Shown here piece by piece: positions 43,109-51,677 of a stretch of DNA of 64,000 bases. The translations under genes were made by a program, and so were the position numbers. The stretch spans positions 1 through 64,000 of the forward strand of contig JAGAPD010000009.1 in assembly GCA_017623435.1 (NCBI GenBank). Reading direction: 5' to 3'. Position 1 is the stretch's first letter. Each line of letters begins with the position of its first letter. The DNA comes from Clostridia bacterium (GTDB taxonomy: Bacteria; Bacillota; Clostridia; Christensenellales; Pumilibacteraceae). The notes beneath the pieces were generated by a model, which did not search any database, was not told where the DNA came from, and was given only the letters and a program-made list of their open reading frames with translations.

Positions 43109-43834
43109 CTATCTTCTTTGCTCGTTCTCGGGGCGGTGAAAAATCAGATACATTACTACTAAAACGGGCAAGCACAGCGAAACGATAATCACGATTTCAC
43201 GCACGTCAGAATAGGATTGCTCACTAATTTGTTCGTAGTCGTCGTCAGGCGTATTTTCTACGGGAGGCTCTACACGCTCGATAACGTTTTCTTTAATGGG
43301 GAGCGCGTCTGCGTATAGAGTATAAATATATCCTCGCACGGTGGAAGTGCCTTTATTGAATCGCACGTAATACCACTCGTCGCCCAACGCGCCCACCTGC
43401 GCCTGACCGTTGACTTTGCCGTAGTAGTACACGCTGTCACCGCTCTCAAGCTCGGCAATCACGTTATCGTAAATTGAAGTAGGGGAAAGTCGCACGTTGA
43501 CCTCGTGGCCGTCGTTGGTGGCGGTGAGGACGTTGTTTTCGGCGAATTTATACTTGGGTTCATAATCTACGAACTCAAGTTTTTGTGATGCGACGAAACC
43601 CTCGATATCAAGATAACTGACGGGTACGTACCCCTCCGTTTCTTCGCCCGTGACTACTACGAAGTAGTTTTTTGGTAGCGAAGTGACTGCCGAGTAACCG
43701 CCTGCGTCGCCGTGGTAAAGAACGGCGTCCTCTTTTATAAGCGCGTAGGTAAGCGTGCTTGCTTTTGCCGTATCGGTAGAACAAGGGGAAAGGGCGAGGA
43801 CGCAAAATATTAAAAGAATACACAATTTTTTCAT
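43109..43834 (-). CDS. Secreted SH3-domain protein with C-terminal membrane anchor
   Basis: 241 residues. N-terminal signal peptide (KKLCILLIFCVLALSPCS, possible cleavage near residue 25), two to three SH3b-like segments (VLYHGDAGGYSAVTSLP, VNVRLSPTSIYDNVIAELESGDSVYYYG, GDEWYYVRF), a linker rich in Pro/Glu/Asp and a C-terminal membrane segment (IVIIVSLCLPVLVVMYLIF) with a short basic tail. Bacterial SH3 domains usually bind cell wall peptides. Its stop codon touches that of the convergent sigma-like gene with no room for a terminator. The TATAAT at 43841-43846 is so close to the ATG that the messenger may be leaderless. Confidence 0.75.
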   Translation of the reverse strand: MKKLCILLIFCVLALSPCSTDTAKASTLTYALIKEDAVLYHGDAGGYSAVTSLPKNYFVVVTGEETEGYVPVSYLDIEGFVASQKLEFVDYEPKYKFAENNVLTATNDGHEVNVRLSPTSIYDNVIAELESGDSVYYYGKVNGQAQVGALGDEWYYVRFNKGTSTVRGYIYTLYADALPIKENVIERVEPPVENTPDDDYEQISEQSYSDVREIVIIVSLCLPVLVVMYLIFHRPENEQRR

Positions 43835-43908
43835 AGCCTTATTATAGCGAATTTGCGAGGTCGTAAAAGCAAAAAAGAAGTAGAAAAAACACTAATTACG
43901 GAGAAATT

Positions 43909-45348
43909 ATGACGGACAAAGAGATTATAAAGAAAATACGAGCGCTTGAAATAAAAGAGAAAATTTTGCACAGGAACAACCGTATTTTTCATTATAATAC
44001 GGGCGAGAAAATTCACCGTAAGCAACTTGCTTTTCATAAGTGTCAAAAGCGTAACAGGTGGGTTTTTGGTGGTAACAGGTCGGGCAAAACGGAGTGTGGC
44101 GCGGTGGAGACGGTGTGGATGGCGCGAGGAATTCACCCCTATCGAAAAAACCGTGAAAACACGGAAGGCTGGGTGGTTTCGGTGTCGCGCGAAGTACAGC
44201 GTGACGTAGCCCAGCGCAAAATTTTGTATTACCTCAACCCCGACTGGATAGCGGACGTCGTTATGGTTTCGGGCAAAAGCTCTAACCCCGAGGGTGGAGT
44301 TATCGACTACATTGCGGTCAAAAACGTTTTTGGCGGAATAAGCAGGATAACCTTTAAGAGCGCGGAAATGGGTAGAGAAAAGTTTCAGGGCGCGTCGCTT
44401 GACTACGTTTGGTTTGACGAAGAACCGCCCGAGGATATTTATAACGAGTGCAGAATGAGAGTCGTGGACAGAAGGGGCGACGTTTTCGGCACGATGACGC
44501 CCCTAAAAGGCATAACCTTCGTTTACAATCGCATTTACCTCAACGAAACGAACGATCCTAACGTCTGGCATATTTTTATGGAGTGGAAGGACAATCCCTA
44601 TCTTGACGAAAAGGAGATTGATAGCGTTTCCGCCTCGCTCACGGCAGAAGAGCTTGACCGCAGAAGGTATGGACGCTTTACCGCAAACAAGGGACTCGTG
44701 TATCCCGAGTTTGACGAAAGCGTTCACGTTATCGCGCCCTTTCCCGTCCCCAAGGAATGGTACGATAATATTTCCATTGATCCCGGGCTTAACAATCCGC
44801 TGTCCTGCCACTTTTACGCCACCGACGGCGACGGAGTGGTTTACGTCATTGCCGAGCATTACGAGCAGGGCAAAAGCGTTTCTTACCACGCACAAAAAAT
44901 CAAGGAAATTGCGGACAGATTAGGCTGGCAAAGAGATAGTAAGGGCAGGCTTTGCTCGCTTATCGACAGCGCGGCGAATCAGCGTACGCTTGCGTCAAGT
45001 AAGTCGGTTGCCGAGCTTTTTTACGACGAGGGAATACTCGTAAACACGCGCGTAAACAAGGACGTTTTCAGCGGAATAAACAGGGTGAAAGATTATCTTC
45101 GTCCACTTTCTTCGCCCGACAGACCAAAGCTTTTTATCTTTTCTTCGTGCGTAGAGATGATACGCGAGTTAAAGGGCTACTGGTGGGGCGAGGGGGATAA
45201 TCCGCGCAAGGTCAACGACCACGCGTGTGATGAGCTCCGTTACATGATTATGTCCCGTCCCGAGCCGTATATTGAGAAGAAAACGGAGAGCGAAATTTCG
45301 CTGGACAAAGCAAGGCTTATACGCAAATTAGGCAGGAGATCAAGATGA
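43909..45348 (+). CDS. terL: Phage terminase large subunit
   Basis: 479 residues. ATPase domain: Walker A GGNRSGKT at 54-61 and Walker B YVWFDEEPPED from 166, with the coupling motif region GTMTPLKG. RuvC-like nuclease domain: SIDPGLNNPLSCHFY (first acidic residue), SLIDSAANQRTLA and NDHACDELRYMI. It cuts concatemeric DNA and pumps it into the prohead. First gene of the phage particle cluster; ATG follows ACGGAGAAATT, and its stop overlaps the next ATG (ATGAG). Codon use matches the host core genes. Both catalytic halves look intact. Confidence 0.93.
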   Translation: MTDKEIIKKIRALEIKEKILHRNNRIFHYNTGEKIHRKQLAFHKCQKRNRWVFGGNRSGKTECGAVETVWMARGIHPYRKNRENTEGWVVSVSREVQRDVAQRKILYYLNPDWIADVVMVSGKSSNPEGGVIDYIAVKNVFGGISRITFKSAEMGREKFQGASLDYVWFDEEPPEDIYNECRMRVVDRRGDVFGTMTPLKGITFVYNRIYLNETNDPNVWHIFMEWKDNPYLDEKEIDSVSASLTAEELDRRRYGRFTANKGLVYPEFDESVHVIAPFPVPKEWYDNISIDPGLNNPLSCHFYATDGDGVVYVIAEHYEQGKSVSYHAQKIKEIADRLGWQRDSKGRLCSLIDSAANQRTLASSKSVAELFYDEGILVNTRVNKDVFSGINRVKDYLRPLSSPDRPKLFIFSSCVEMIRELKGYWWGEGDNPRKVNDHACDELRYMIMSRPEPYIEKKTESEISLDKARLIRKLGRRSR

Positions 45349-45632
45349 GTAAAAACGTGACGAATAAACTAAACCGCGCTATACGTCGTAAGGCGTTTGG
45401 GTACGAAACGAGCGAAACGGTGGAAGAATACGCACTCGTTGACGGCGAGATGACTATGGTCAAAAAGAAGGTCAGCACCAAGGAAATTCCGCCTGATACG
45501 ACGGCTATGAAAATGCTACTTGATTTAAGCGTAGACACGGACGACGAGATGAGCGAGGAAGAGGTTAAAAGAGAAAAAATCAGGCTAATCAGACTTTTAA
45601 TGGAGGGATTAAATGAAACTTCTGAAAAGTGA
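45345..45632 (+). CDS. Small phage-cluster protein, hypothetical
   Basis: 95 residues, start overlapping the terL stop by 4 bases. A basic N-terminus (RKAFGYETSETVEEYALVDGE) is followed by a helical acidic C-terminus. Position next to terL could suggest a terminase accessory or small subunit, but small subunits normally precede terL and no DNA-binding helix is evident. Its 3' end overlaps the next gene by 20 bases. Unknown function. Confidence 0.65.
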   Translation: MSKNVTNKLNRAIRRKAFGYETSETVEEYALVDGEMTMVKKKVSTKEIPPDTTAMKMLLDLSVDTDDEMSEEEVKREKIRLIRLLMEGLNETSEK

Positions 45633-45834
45633 AGAAAAAAGAAAATGTGAGATGGGCAATTGTAAGAACAGGGCGTCTTACGTGATCAGGCTGGAGCGAA
45701 TGGGGATAAAGAGCGTTTTGTTCGTGTGCGAGCATTGTTTACGCGACCTTTACAAGCTCATTGGCGAGGAAATCGTGCCCAAAAGTATTGAAACTTTACG
45801 CTTGCGTGGAGCGCAAACCACGAAAGGAGCATAA
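45613..45834 (+). CDS. Small zinc-finger-like phage-cluster protein
   Basis: 73 residues with CEMGNCKNRASYVI and VCEHC: two Cys pairs (Cys-x4-Cys and Cys-x2-Cys) that could bind zinc. Start ATG within the previous gene after AATGGAGGGATTAA. It directly precedes the portal gene: its stop TAA is followed immediately by the portal ATG. Function unknown; the tight coupling argues for a real gene. Confidence 0.65.
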   Translation: MKLLKSEEKRKCEMGNCKNRASYVIRLERMGIKSVLFVCEHCLRDLYKLIGEEIVPKSIETLRLRGAQTTKGA

Positions 45835-47703
45835 ATGGATAAGCAGTTTATAGAAGATATCGTAGCAGAAGTCAAAAAGGACTACGAGCAACGCGCTTTG
45901 TCGCGCCGTCAGTTCGAGTCGCAATGGCAGCTTAACGCCAACTTCGTTATAGGCAATCAGTATTGCAGAATAGGTGCTCACGGCGACGTTGAGGATACCG
46001 AAAAGGATTATTACTGGCAGGAGAGAGAAGTGTTCAATCACTTATCCACTATCGTGGAAACGAGGCTTGCTAAGCTTGCGAGGGTGCGACCGAAAATGAG
46101 CGTTTTGCCGGCAAGCAACGACGAGGGCGATATCAAAACAGCAAAGGTTTCGTCCAAGATTTTGGCGTCGGCGTGCGCAAAACTGGAAATGGACGAGCTT
46201 ATAAGCAAGGCGACTATGTGGTCGGAGCTAACTGGTAGCGCGTTTTATAAAATAGGTTGGAATAACTTAGGCGGTAAATGCGTGGGCGCGGACGAGCAGG
46301 GAAAACCCGTGTTTGAGGGCGAAATAAGCGTGGACGTATGTCCGCCTTACGAGATTTTCCCCGATTCGCTGGTGTGCGGAAACTTGGACGAGTGCAACAG
46401 TATTATTCACGCAAAGGCGGTGCACGTGGAGGACGTTTTTGCTATTTGGGGCAAGAAGGTAAAACCGGAGAGCACGGACGTAGTGGCGCTGGACGGCATA
46501 GGCGTTATCGGTGGACTGGGGCTTGCAAGCGCCATTGCAAAGGTGGGGCGCGAAAGCAAGGAGGACAGGGTAATCGTGATTGAGCGTTACACTCGTCCGA
46601 CCGTAAAAAAGCCTAACGGCGAGCTTGTGATCGTTGCAGGCAACCAGTTGCTTTATTACGGCGAGCTTCCCTACGAAAACGGAGTGGACGGTCAGCGCAC
46701 TTTTCCCTTCGTTCAACAAAATTCGCTTAACCGTGCAGGCTCGTTTTTCGGCTCGTGCATGGTGGAGCGCACTATTCCTATTCAGCGCGCGTACAACGCG
46801 GTCAAGAACCGTAAGCACGAGTTTCTTAACCGTATCGCTATGGGAGTTTTGGCGGTAGAAGACGGATCGGTGGATACCGAAAATTTGGAAACGGAAGGTC
46901 TATCGCCCGGCAAAATTCTCGTTTACCGTCAGGGTAGTAACGCGCCGAGGTTCATGAGTCCGGGCTCAGTTCCTGCCGACTTTACGGTAGAAGAGCAAAG
47001 GCTTTTGTCCGAGTTCGTGGACGTGAGCGGAATAAGTGAAATTATGCGCTCGTCCTCCGTGCCCTCGACCGTCACGAGTGGCGTTGCAATTCAAATGCTC
47101 GTCGAGCAAGACGACACGCGTTTAGCGGTGACGGCGGAAAACGTAAAGCGCGCGATAAGAAAAACGGCAAAGCAGATGCTCCGTCTTTACCGTCAGTTTG
47201 CAAGTGAAACCAGACTTTCACGTTGCGTTGGAGATAGTGGCGAAATTGAGCTTATCAGTTGGTCGGCAAGCGACGTAAGTTGCGACGATATTAGATTTGA
47301 CACGGAAAACGAAATCAATTCCACTATCGCAACCAAGCAAAGTTTGATGTTTGACCTTCTTAAAGCAGGTCTTCTTCACGACGAAAACGGCAAGATCAAC
47401 GCTCAGACGCGCTACAAAATTTTGGACGCGTTCGGCTACGGCGGATGGGAGCAAACGCAGGACGTTAACGCGCTTCACGTTGCCCGTGCAGGCAAAGAAA
47501 ATTTGCTTATTGATAGCGATGAAGTGGAGGTTAGCGAGGTGGATAATCACGCGCTTCACGTGGACGAGCACACCAAGTATTTTCTTGGAAGTGAGTTTAA
47601 CGCGCTTTGCGAGAAAAAGCCGGCGCTTAAAGAAAAAATGCTCGAACATATTCGCCGTCACAAAGTTTTCGAGCGCACGCTTAAGCAGGCGGAAGGAGAG
47701 TAA
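45835..47703 (+). CDS. Phage portal protein (P22-like size class)
   Basis: 622 residues. Architecture and motifs of podovirus portal proteins: N-terminal helical EIVAEVKKDYEQRALSRRQFESQWQLN with NFVIGNQYCRIG, wing/stem segments with PPYEIFPDSLVCGNLDECN, FPFVQQNSLNRAGSFFGS (typical .GSP/.GSxxVRx region) and a C-terminal helical crown (HALHVDEHTKYFLG). It forms the dodecameric ring at one capsid vertex through which terminase pumps DNA. ATG follows ACGAAAGGAGCATAA, directly after the zinc-finger-like gene. The next gene starts 5 nt after the stop. Confidence 0.85.
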   Translation: MDKQFIEDIVAEVKKDYEQRALSRRQFESQWQLNANFVIGNQYCRIGAHGDVEDTEKDYYWQEREVFNHLSTIVETRLAKLARVRPKMSVLPASNDEGDIKTAKVSSKILASACAKLEMDELISKATMWSELTGSAFYKIGWNNLGGKCVGADEQGKPVFEGEISVDVCPPYEIFPDSLVCGNLDECNSIIHAKAVHVEDVFAIWGKKVKPESTDVVALDGIGVIGGLGLASAIAKVGRESKEDRVIVIERYTRPTVKKPNGELVIVAGNQLLYYGELPYENGVDGQRTFPFVQQNSLNRAGSFFGSCMVERTIPIQRAYNAVKNRKHEFLNRIAMGVLAVEDGSVDTENLETEGLSPGKILVYRQGSNAPRFMSPGSVPADFTVEEQRLLSEFVDVSGISEIMRSSSVPSTVTSGVAIQMLVEQDDTRLAVTAENVKRAIRKTAKQMLRLYRQFASETRLSRCVGDSGEIELISWSASDVSCDDIRFDTENEINSTIATKQSLMFDLLKAGLLHDENGKINAQTRYKILDAFGYGGWEQTQDVNALHVARAGKENLLIDSDEVEVSEVDNHALHVDEHTKYFLGSEFNALCEKKPALKEKMLEHIRRHKVFERTLKQAEGE

Positions 47704-47708
47704 AAAGT

Positions 47709-48116
47709 ATGGAAAAAGACAAGAAAGTTTTGCGAGTAAAAAGCGCAAATCCGCTAGAGAAAGCTTACAAAGCGCTTGAGGCGGAGTTCACCAAAAGATG
47801 TCAGGCGTTGGCGATTTTGCGTGAAGAAAACGAAAGCTTAAAACGCACCGTTAGTGACCTTACGTCAAAAATCGAGGGTAACGTATGCCCCGATTACGAA
47901 CAAATTATGGCTGACGAGCGTTTTTTGAGCGAGTACGCGTTAAAATGCGAGCGCTTGCGAACGATGATTATTAAGGACTACTTAAAGAGTTTAAGTTCGC
48001 ACAACGCGGTTAGCGTGCTTCGCGGTGGCGTGGGCGAGAGTGCGCTCACTCCCGTAAACAAACCTAAAAGCCTTGCCGAGGCTAAAAAATTGGCAGAAAT
48101 AATTATCAACGGTTAA
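47709..48116 (+). CDS. Probable scaffolding-like coiled-coil protein
   Basis: 135 residues between portal and capsid, the usual position of a scaffolding gene. Residues about 15-60 (AYKALEAEFTKRCQALAILREENESLK and on) form a heptad coiled coil, followed by a helical C-terminus ending ALTPVNKPKSLAEAKKLAEIIING, a tail seen in small phage head proteins. Start ATG after GAGAGTAAAAAGT. It is shorter than classical scaffolds; alternatively it is a head accessory protein. Confidence 0.6.
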   Translation: MEKDKKVLRVKSANPLEKAYKALEAEFTKRCQALAILREENESLKRTVSDLTSKIEGNVCPDYEQIMADERFLSEYALKCERLRTMIIKDYLKSLSSHNAVSVLRGGVGESALTPVNKPKSLAEAKKLAEIIING

Positions 48117-48144
48117 TAACGACCTAAAAAATGGAGGAAAAATT

Positions 48145-49311
48145 ATGGTAACTATTACTAATGCGGAAAACGCGTTAAAAACTATTTATCTTGGTGCGGT
48201 GACTGAACTTCTTAACACGAAGGCAAATCCCCTTTTGTCCAAGATCGAACAAACTAGCGTAGACGTTTGGGGTAAGGACGTTCGTACCGCTGCAAGAGTG
48301 GGTATCAACGGCGGTATCGGAGCAGGCGACGAGTCGGGCAATCTTCCCGGCGCGTACGGTAGCAACTACATTCAGTTCGTGTCCACGCTTAAAAACCTTT
48401 ACGGTCAGATTGAAATCTCGGACAAGGCTATTCGTGCGTCGGCTGACGGCAAGGGCGCTTTTACCGACCTGCTTAACAGCGAGCTTGAAAGCTTGCTTTC
48501 TGCGTCCAAGTTTAACCTTGGCAGAATGCTTTACGGCGACGGTAGCGGTAAGCTTTGCTCCGTCAGCGCTATGATCAGCGGTGGCGCGTATCCCGTGTCG
48601 TCCACGCGTAACCTTATCGAAGGAATGGTAGTGGACGTTTATACCGCAGGAGGTAGCTTGGTGGTTAGCGGGCTTCGCATCGCGTACGTTAACCGCGACG
48701 CAAACACCGTAACCTTTGCCGGCACGGTAAGCGCGACTATAAACGACGGCAACGTTATGTATATTCAGGGCAGTAAGGACAAGGAAATTACCGGACTTGG
48801 CGCGATTTTTGATAAGAGTAAAACGCTTTACGGACTGGATAGAAACGCGTATCCCTTCCTTGCGCCTTACGAAAAAGCGGTAAACGCGGACATTGACGAG
48901 ATCACTATTCAAAAGGCGATTGACCGTCTTGAATACAACGCGAATTCCACCGTTGACTTCATCGCCGTTTCCGCGGACGTGAAGTACGCTTATCAGGAAT
49001 ATATGAAACAGTTTAAGCGCAACGTGGACGTTATGGAGCTTTCGGGCGGATATAAGACGCTTTCGTATAACGGAATTCCTTTCGTTTACGACCGCTTTAT
49101 CGAGGACGGCACTATGTACCTTCTCGACACTTCCGCGTTCAAGCTTCATCAGCTTTGCGACTGGAGATATCTTGAAAACGAGAACGGCAAGATTTTGCGT
49201 CAGACTCAGGGCAAGCCTACCTACACGGCTACGCTCGTAAAGTACTGCGACCTTATCTGCTCGCGTCCCAACGGTCAGGCAAAGCTTACCGGCTTTAATA
49301 CCGAGGCGTAA
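48145..49311 (+). CDS. Major capsid protein (HK97-like fold expected)
   Basis: 388 residues, following portal and scaffold-like genes with a strong GGAGG site, as for a highly expressed structural gene. The N-terminus (LKTIYLGAVTELLNTKANPLLSKIEQTS) and the central YGQIEISDKAIRASADGKGAFTDLLNSE match the capsid family in which an extended N-arm precedes the spine helix. YLLDTSAFKLHQLCDWRYLENENGKILRQTQGKPTY-like closing strands (here split) are typical of the A-domain end. Cytoplasmic virion assembly. The family assignment rests on order and fold-like features. Confidence 0.8.
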   Translation: MVTITNAENALKTIYLGAVTELLNTKANPLLSKIEQTSVDVWGKDVRTAARVGINGGIGAGDESGNLPGAYGSNYIQFVSTLKNLYGQIEISDKAIRASADGKGAFTDLLNSELESLLSASKFNLGRMLYGDGSGKLCSVSAMISGGAYPVSSTRNLIEGMVVDVYTAGGSLVVSGLRIAYVNRDANTVTFAGTVSATINDGNVMYIQGSKDKEITGLGAIFDKSKTLYGLDRNAYPFLAPYEKAVNADIDEITIQKAIDRLEYNANSTVDFIAVSADVKYAYQEYMKQFKRNVDVMELSGGYKTLSYNGIPFVYDRFIEDGTMYLLDTSAFKLHQLCDWRYLENENGKILRQTQGKPTYTATLVKYCDLICSRPNGQAKLTGFNTEA

Positions 49312-49313
49312 AA

Positions 49314-49652
49314 ATGATAGGCAAGGGCTAAGAAGTAGTTGACGATTTGTACGATATTGCAAAGCGAATCAAAGAAATTGACGGGCAGTATTTTACGTTT
49401 TATTCTTACGAAAAGAAAAGGTATGAAATTCATCACCGCGGTCAGATAGGAAATACGCTCGCCCTCGTCGTGCCGTACGACAAATTGGACGGACGAACGC
49501 TTGTCCTTGTGCAAAAATCACGCCGAGAGAGAATGGACGAATTTTTGCGCGAGACCGAAAAAGAAAACGAGATTTTGCGTAAAAAGAAGGTTTGGGAAAC
49601 GGTAAAAGATATTGAAAGAGCAACGGAGAGAGCGTTCTCTTCGTCTGTGTGA
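49314..49652 (+). pseudogene. Phage head gene interrupted by an in-frame stop at codon 6 (or TTG-started short gene)
   Basis: ATG 49314, coupled to the capsid stop and preceded by GAGGCG, reads MIGKG and then TAA (49329-49331). The same frame continues open to 49652: EVVDDLYDIAKRIKEIDGQY and on, 107 further codons. The residual frame has no ATG; TTG at 49347 could start a 101-residue protein but lacks a good ribosome site. The sequence after the stop looks constrained (helical, charged, coiled C-terminus ending ATERAFSSSV). A nonsense mutation in a small head-completion or decoration gene is the simplest reading. Confidence 0.55.
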
Positions 49653-49706
49653 AAAATAGAGCGCTCGTGCTTAATTCGGGCGCTCTTGATTTAGTCAGGA
49701 GGAATT

Positions 49707-50267
49707 ATGAAATTAAAAACTGCTATTTATTACGCGTCAATGTTTCTTGGACTTGACGAAGTGAGCGAGCTTATTGAATCGGGCGAGGTGGGCGACGAGG
49801 AGCAGGAAAAAGAAAAAGCGATTCTACTTCGTTGCGCAAACCTCGTAGTCAGCGAAATTGCGTCCGACTGGATACCGCTCAAAACGCGCGAAAGCATTAC
49901 CGTTACGGGTGGCGAGATAGAGTATACCGAGCTAAAAGAAAGGGTGGTGGACGTTTACTGCATTGAAGATAAGGTAGGTAACAAGATCGCTTTCCGCGAG
50001 CTTTACGATAGGATTATTCTTGAAAACGGCGAGTACGTTATCGAGTATTCACATCTTCCGAGTGAGATGGAAATGGAGGACGATTTGCCCTTCAAAAAGA
50101 ACAGTCCAAGCGAACGAGTTATTGCTTACGGCGTTGCTTGTGAGTACAGTATTATTTCGGGCGCGGCTGAGGAGGCCAGCGTTTTTGAACAGCGCTTTAC
50201 CGACGGACTTAACTGTGCAACACGCGTTAAAAAGGAGCAAAAAATCAAAAGACGGAGGTGGGCGTAA
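49707..50267 (+). CDS. Probable head-tail connector/adaptor protein
   Basis: 186 residues between capsid and the propeller protein, where podoviruses encode the adaptor ring (P22 gp4-like). Mostly helical with conserved-looking KLKTAIYYASMFLGLDEVSELI, LRCANLVVSEIASDWIPLKTRESI and a beta segment ITVTGGEIEYTELKERVVDVYCIED. Its stop is immediately followed by the ATG of the next gene (TAAATG). Ribosome site AGGAGGAATT. Assignment is by position, size and predicted structure. Confidence 0.6.
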   Translation: MKLKTAIYYASMFLGLDEVSELIESGEVGDEEQEKEKAILLRCANLVVSEIASDWIPLKTRESITVTGGEIEYTELKERVVDVYCIEDKVGNKIAFRELYDRIILENGEYVIEYSHLPSEMEMEDDLPFKKNSPSERVIAYGVACEYSIISGAAEEASVFEQRFTDGLNCATRVKKEQKIKRRRWA

Positions 50268-51668
50268 ATGCGAAACGGAAGGGTACGTTATGGCTCGTTT
50301 AGTAAAAATCGCCTTAAAATATCCAGCTTTTTGTCGGGCGTAAATTATGCTTTGGACGAAAGCGTTTTAAGTCCATCCGTTGCAAAGGAGTGCTATAACT
50401 TTTTGTTTAGCAAGGGCGTTTTGACGGACGGCTACGGCGTTGAAAAAGTGGATGCGTTCAGCGGAATTAAGGTAAAGCGCTTGTGGCTTTACAATAGATA
50501 CGACCTTGATTTAGACGCGCCTGACAACCGCTTGATTGCTCACGCTACGGACGGGCAATTGTACGAAATGACGGAAAGTGGATGGGAAAAACTAAGCGAC
50601 GTGATTTACACGGACGTGAGGTTTATCAACTATCGACTGTACGGAAAGGACGTCGTGTTTTTTTGCTCGGCTAAGGAAGGAATGTTCGTTTACGACGGGC
50701 AAAGCGTGCCGTATAAGGTAGAAAACGCGCCCTCGATTATCTCGCTTGCATTGCATTACGAGCGACTTTTCGTGACTACGGCAGGCGAGAAAAATTGCGT
50801 TTGGTTTTCGGACGATCTTGATCCGACCAACTGGGACGCGTCCCTTTCGGGCGGTGGGTTTATCCAGCTTATCGACGAGCGTGGCGCGCTGAATCGCGTG
50901 GTAAGCTATCTTGGCTACGTGTACGTTTTTCGTGATTACGGCATCTCGCGAATAAGCGCCTACGGGGCGCAGACCGACTTTGCGGTGAGCAATCTTTTCG
51001 TGTCAAGCGGTAAGATTTTTCCCGGCTCGGTGTGCTTGTGTGGAGATAGAATAATTTTCTTGGCGGAGGACGGCTTGTACGCCTTTGACGGAGCGTCGAC
51101 GCACAAAATCTTGCCTATGCTTGACGGTCTTTTTGCTTCGGGTGAAAGCTGTTGCTGCACTTACGCCAGCGGTAAATATTACCTCGCGTTCAAGCGCGCT
51201 GACGACGGTGAATTCGTAGGTGAGGAAAGTTCGACCTCGCTTAATAACGCCTTACTCGTCTACACGGTGGCGAGTGGAGAGTACGCGCTTTCGCGCGGAA
51301 TGGATATTACCAGCTTGTGCAAGATAGACGAGCAGGTTTTTGCCGTGACCGCGCAGGGCGAGACGGGAATAGTTACGGCTAACGGCAAGAATATGGGAGC
51401 GACCTTAAAAAAGAAGTGGTCTATTCCCAAAACCGATTTGGGCGACGTGAGCAATAAGCGCGTCAGAGAAATCACCTTGTTTTCGCAAAGCGACTGCAAG
51501 CTGATTCTTAAAAACGATAAGACAACGAAAACGGTATTCGTTAAGGGTAAAGCAGAAGTGCAAAAAAAGCGCGTGAATTTTTCGGGCAAGAGGATAGGAC
51601 TTGATATCGTGTGCGAAAGTGAAAACGCGTGCGTTTCAAGGCTCTCACTCACGTTTTCGTCGCGATAG
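50268..51668 (+). CDS. Beta-propeller neck/tail-hub protein (P22 gp10-like or nozzle-like)
   Basis: 466 residues with repeated WD-like blades, including CVWFSDDLDPTNWDASLSG and VVSYLGYVYVFRDYGISRIS. This pattern (SD.LDPTNWD followed by a G.IYVFRD.GISR segment) is characteristic of podovirus tail-hub or packaged-DNA-stabilising propeller proteins such as P22 gp10 and T7 gp12. It would close the portal after packaging and form the short tail nozzle. Start TAAATG coupled to the adaptor gene, and a further GGAGG-like site. Assignment supported by sequence pattern and gene order; not verified by search. Confidence 0.65.
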   Translation: MRNGRVRYGSFSKNRLKISSFLSGVNYALDESVLSPSVAKECYNFLFSKGVLTDGYGVEKVDAFSGIKVKRLWLYNRYDLDLDAPDNRLIAHATDGQLYEMTESGWEKLSDVIYTDVRFINYRLYGKDVVFFCSAKEGMFVYDGQSVPYKVENAPSIISLALHYERLFVTTAGEKNCVWFSDDLDPTNWDASLSGGGFIQLIDERGALNRVVSYLGYVYVFRDYGISRISAYGAQTDFAVSNLFVSSGKIFPGSVCLCGDRIIFLAEDGLYAFDGASTHKILPMLDGLFASGESCCCTYASGKYYLAFKRADDGEFVGEESSTSLNNALLVYTVASGEYALSRGMDITSLCKIDEQVFAVTAQGETGIVTANGKNMGATLKKKWSIPKTDLGDVSNKRVREITLFSQSDCKLILKNDKTTKTVFVKGKAEVQKKRVNFSGKRIGLDIVCESENACVSRLSLTFSSR

Positions 51669-51677
51669 GAGGAGCGT

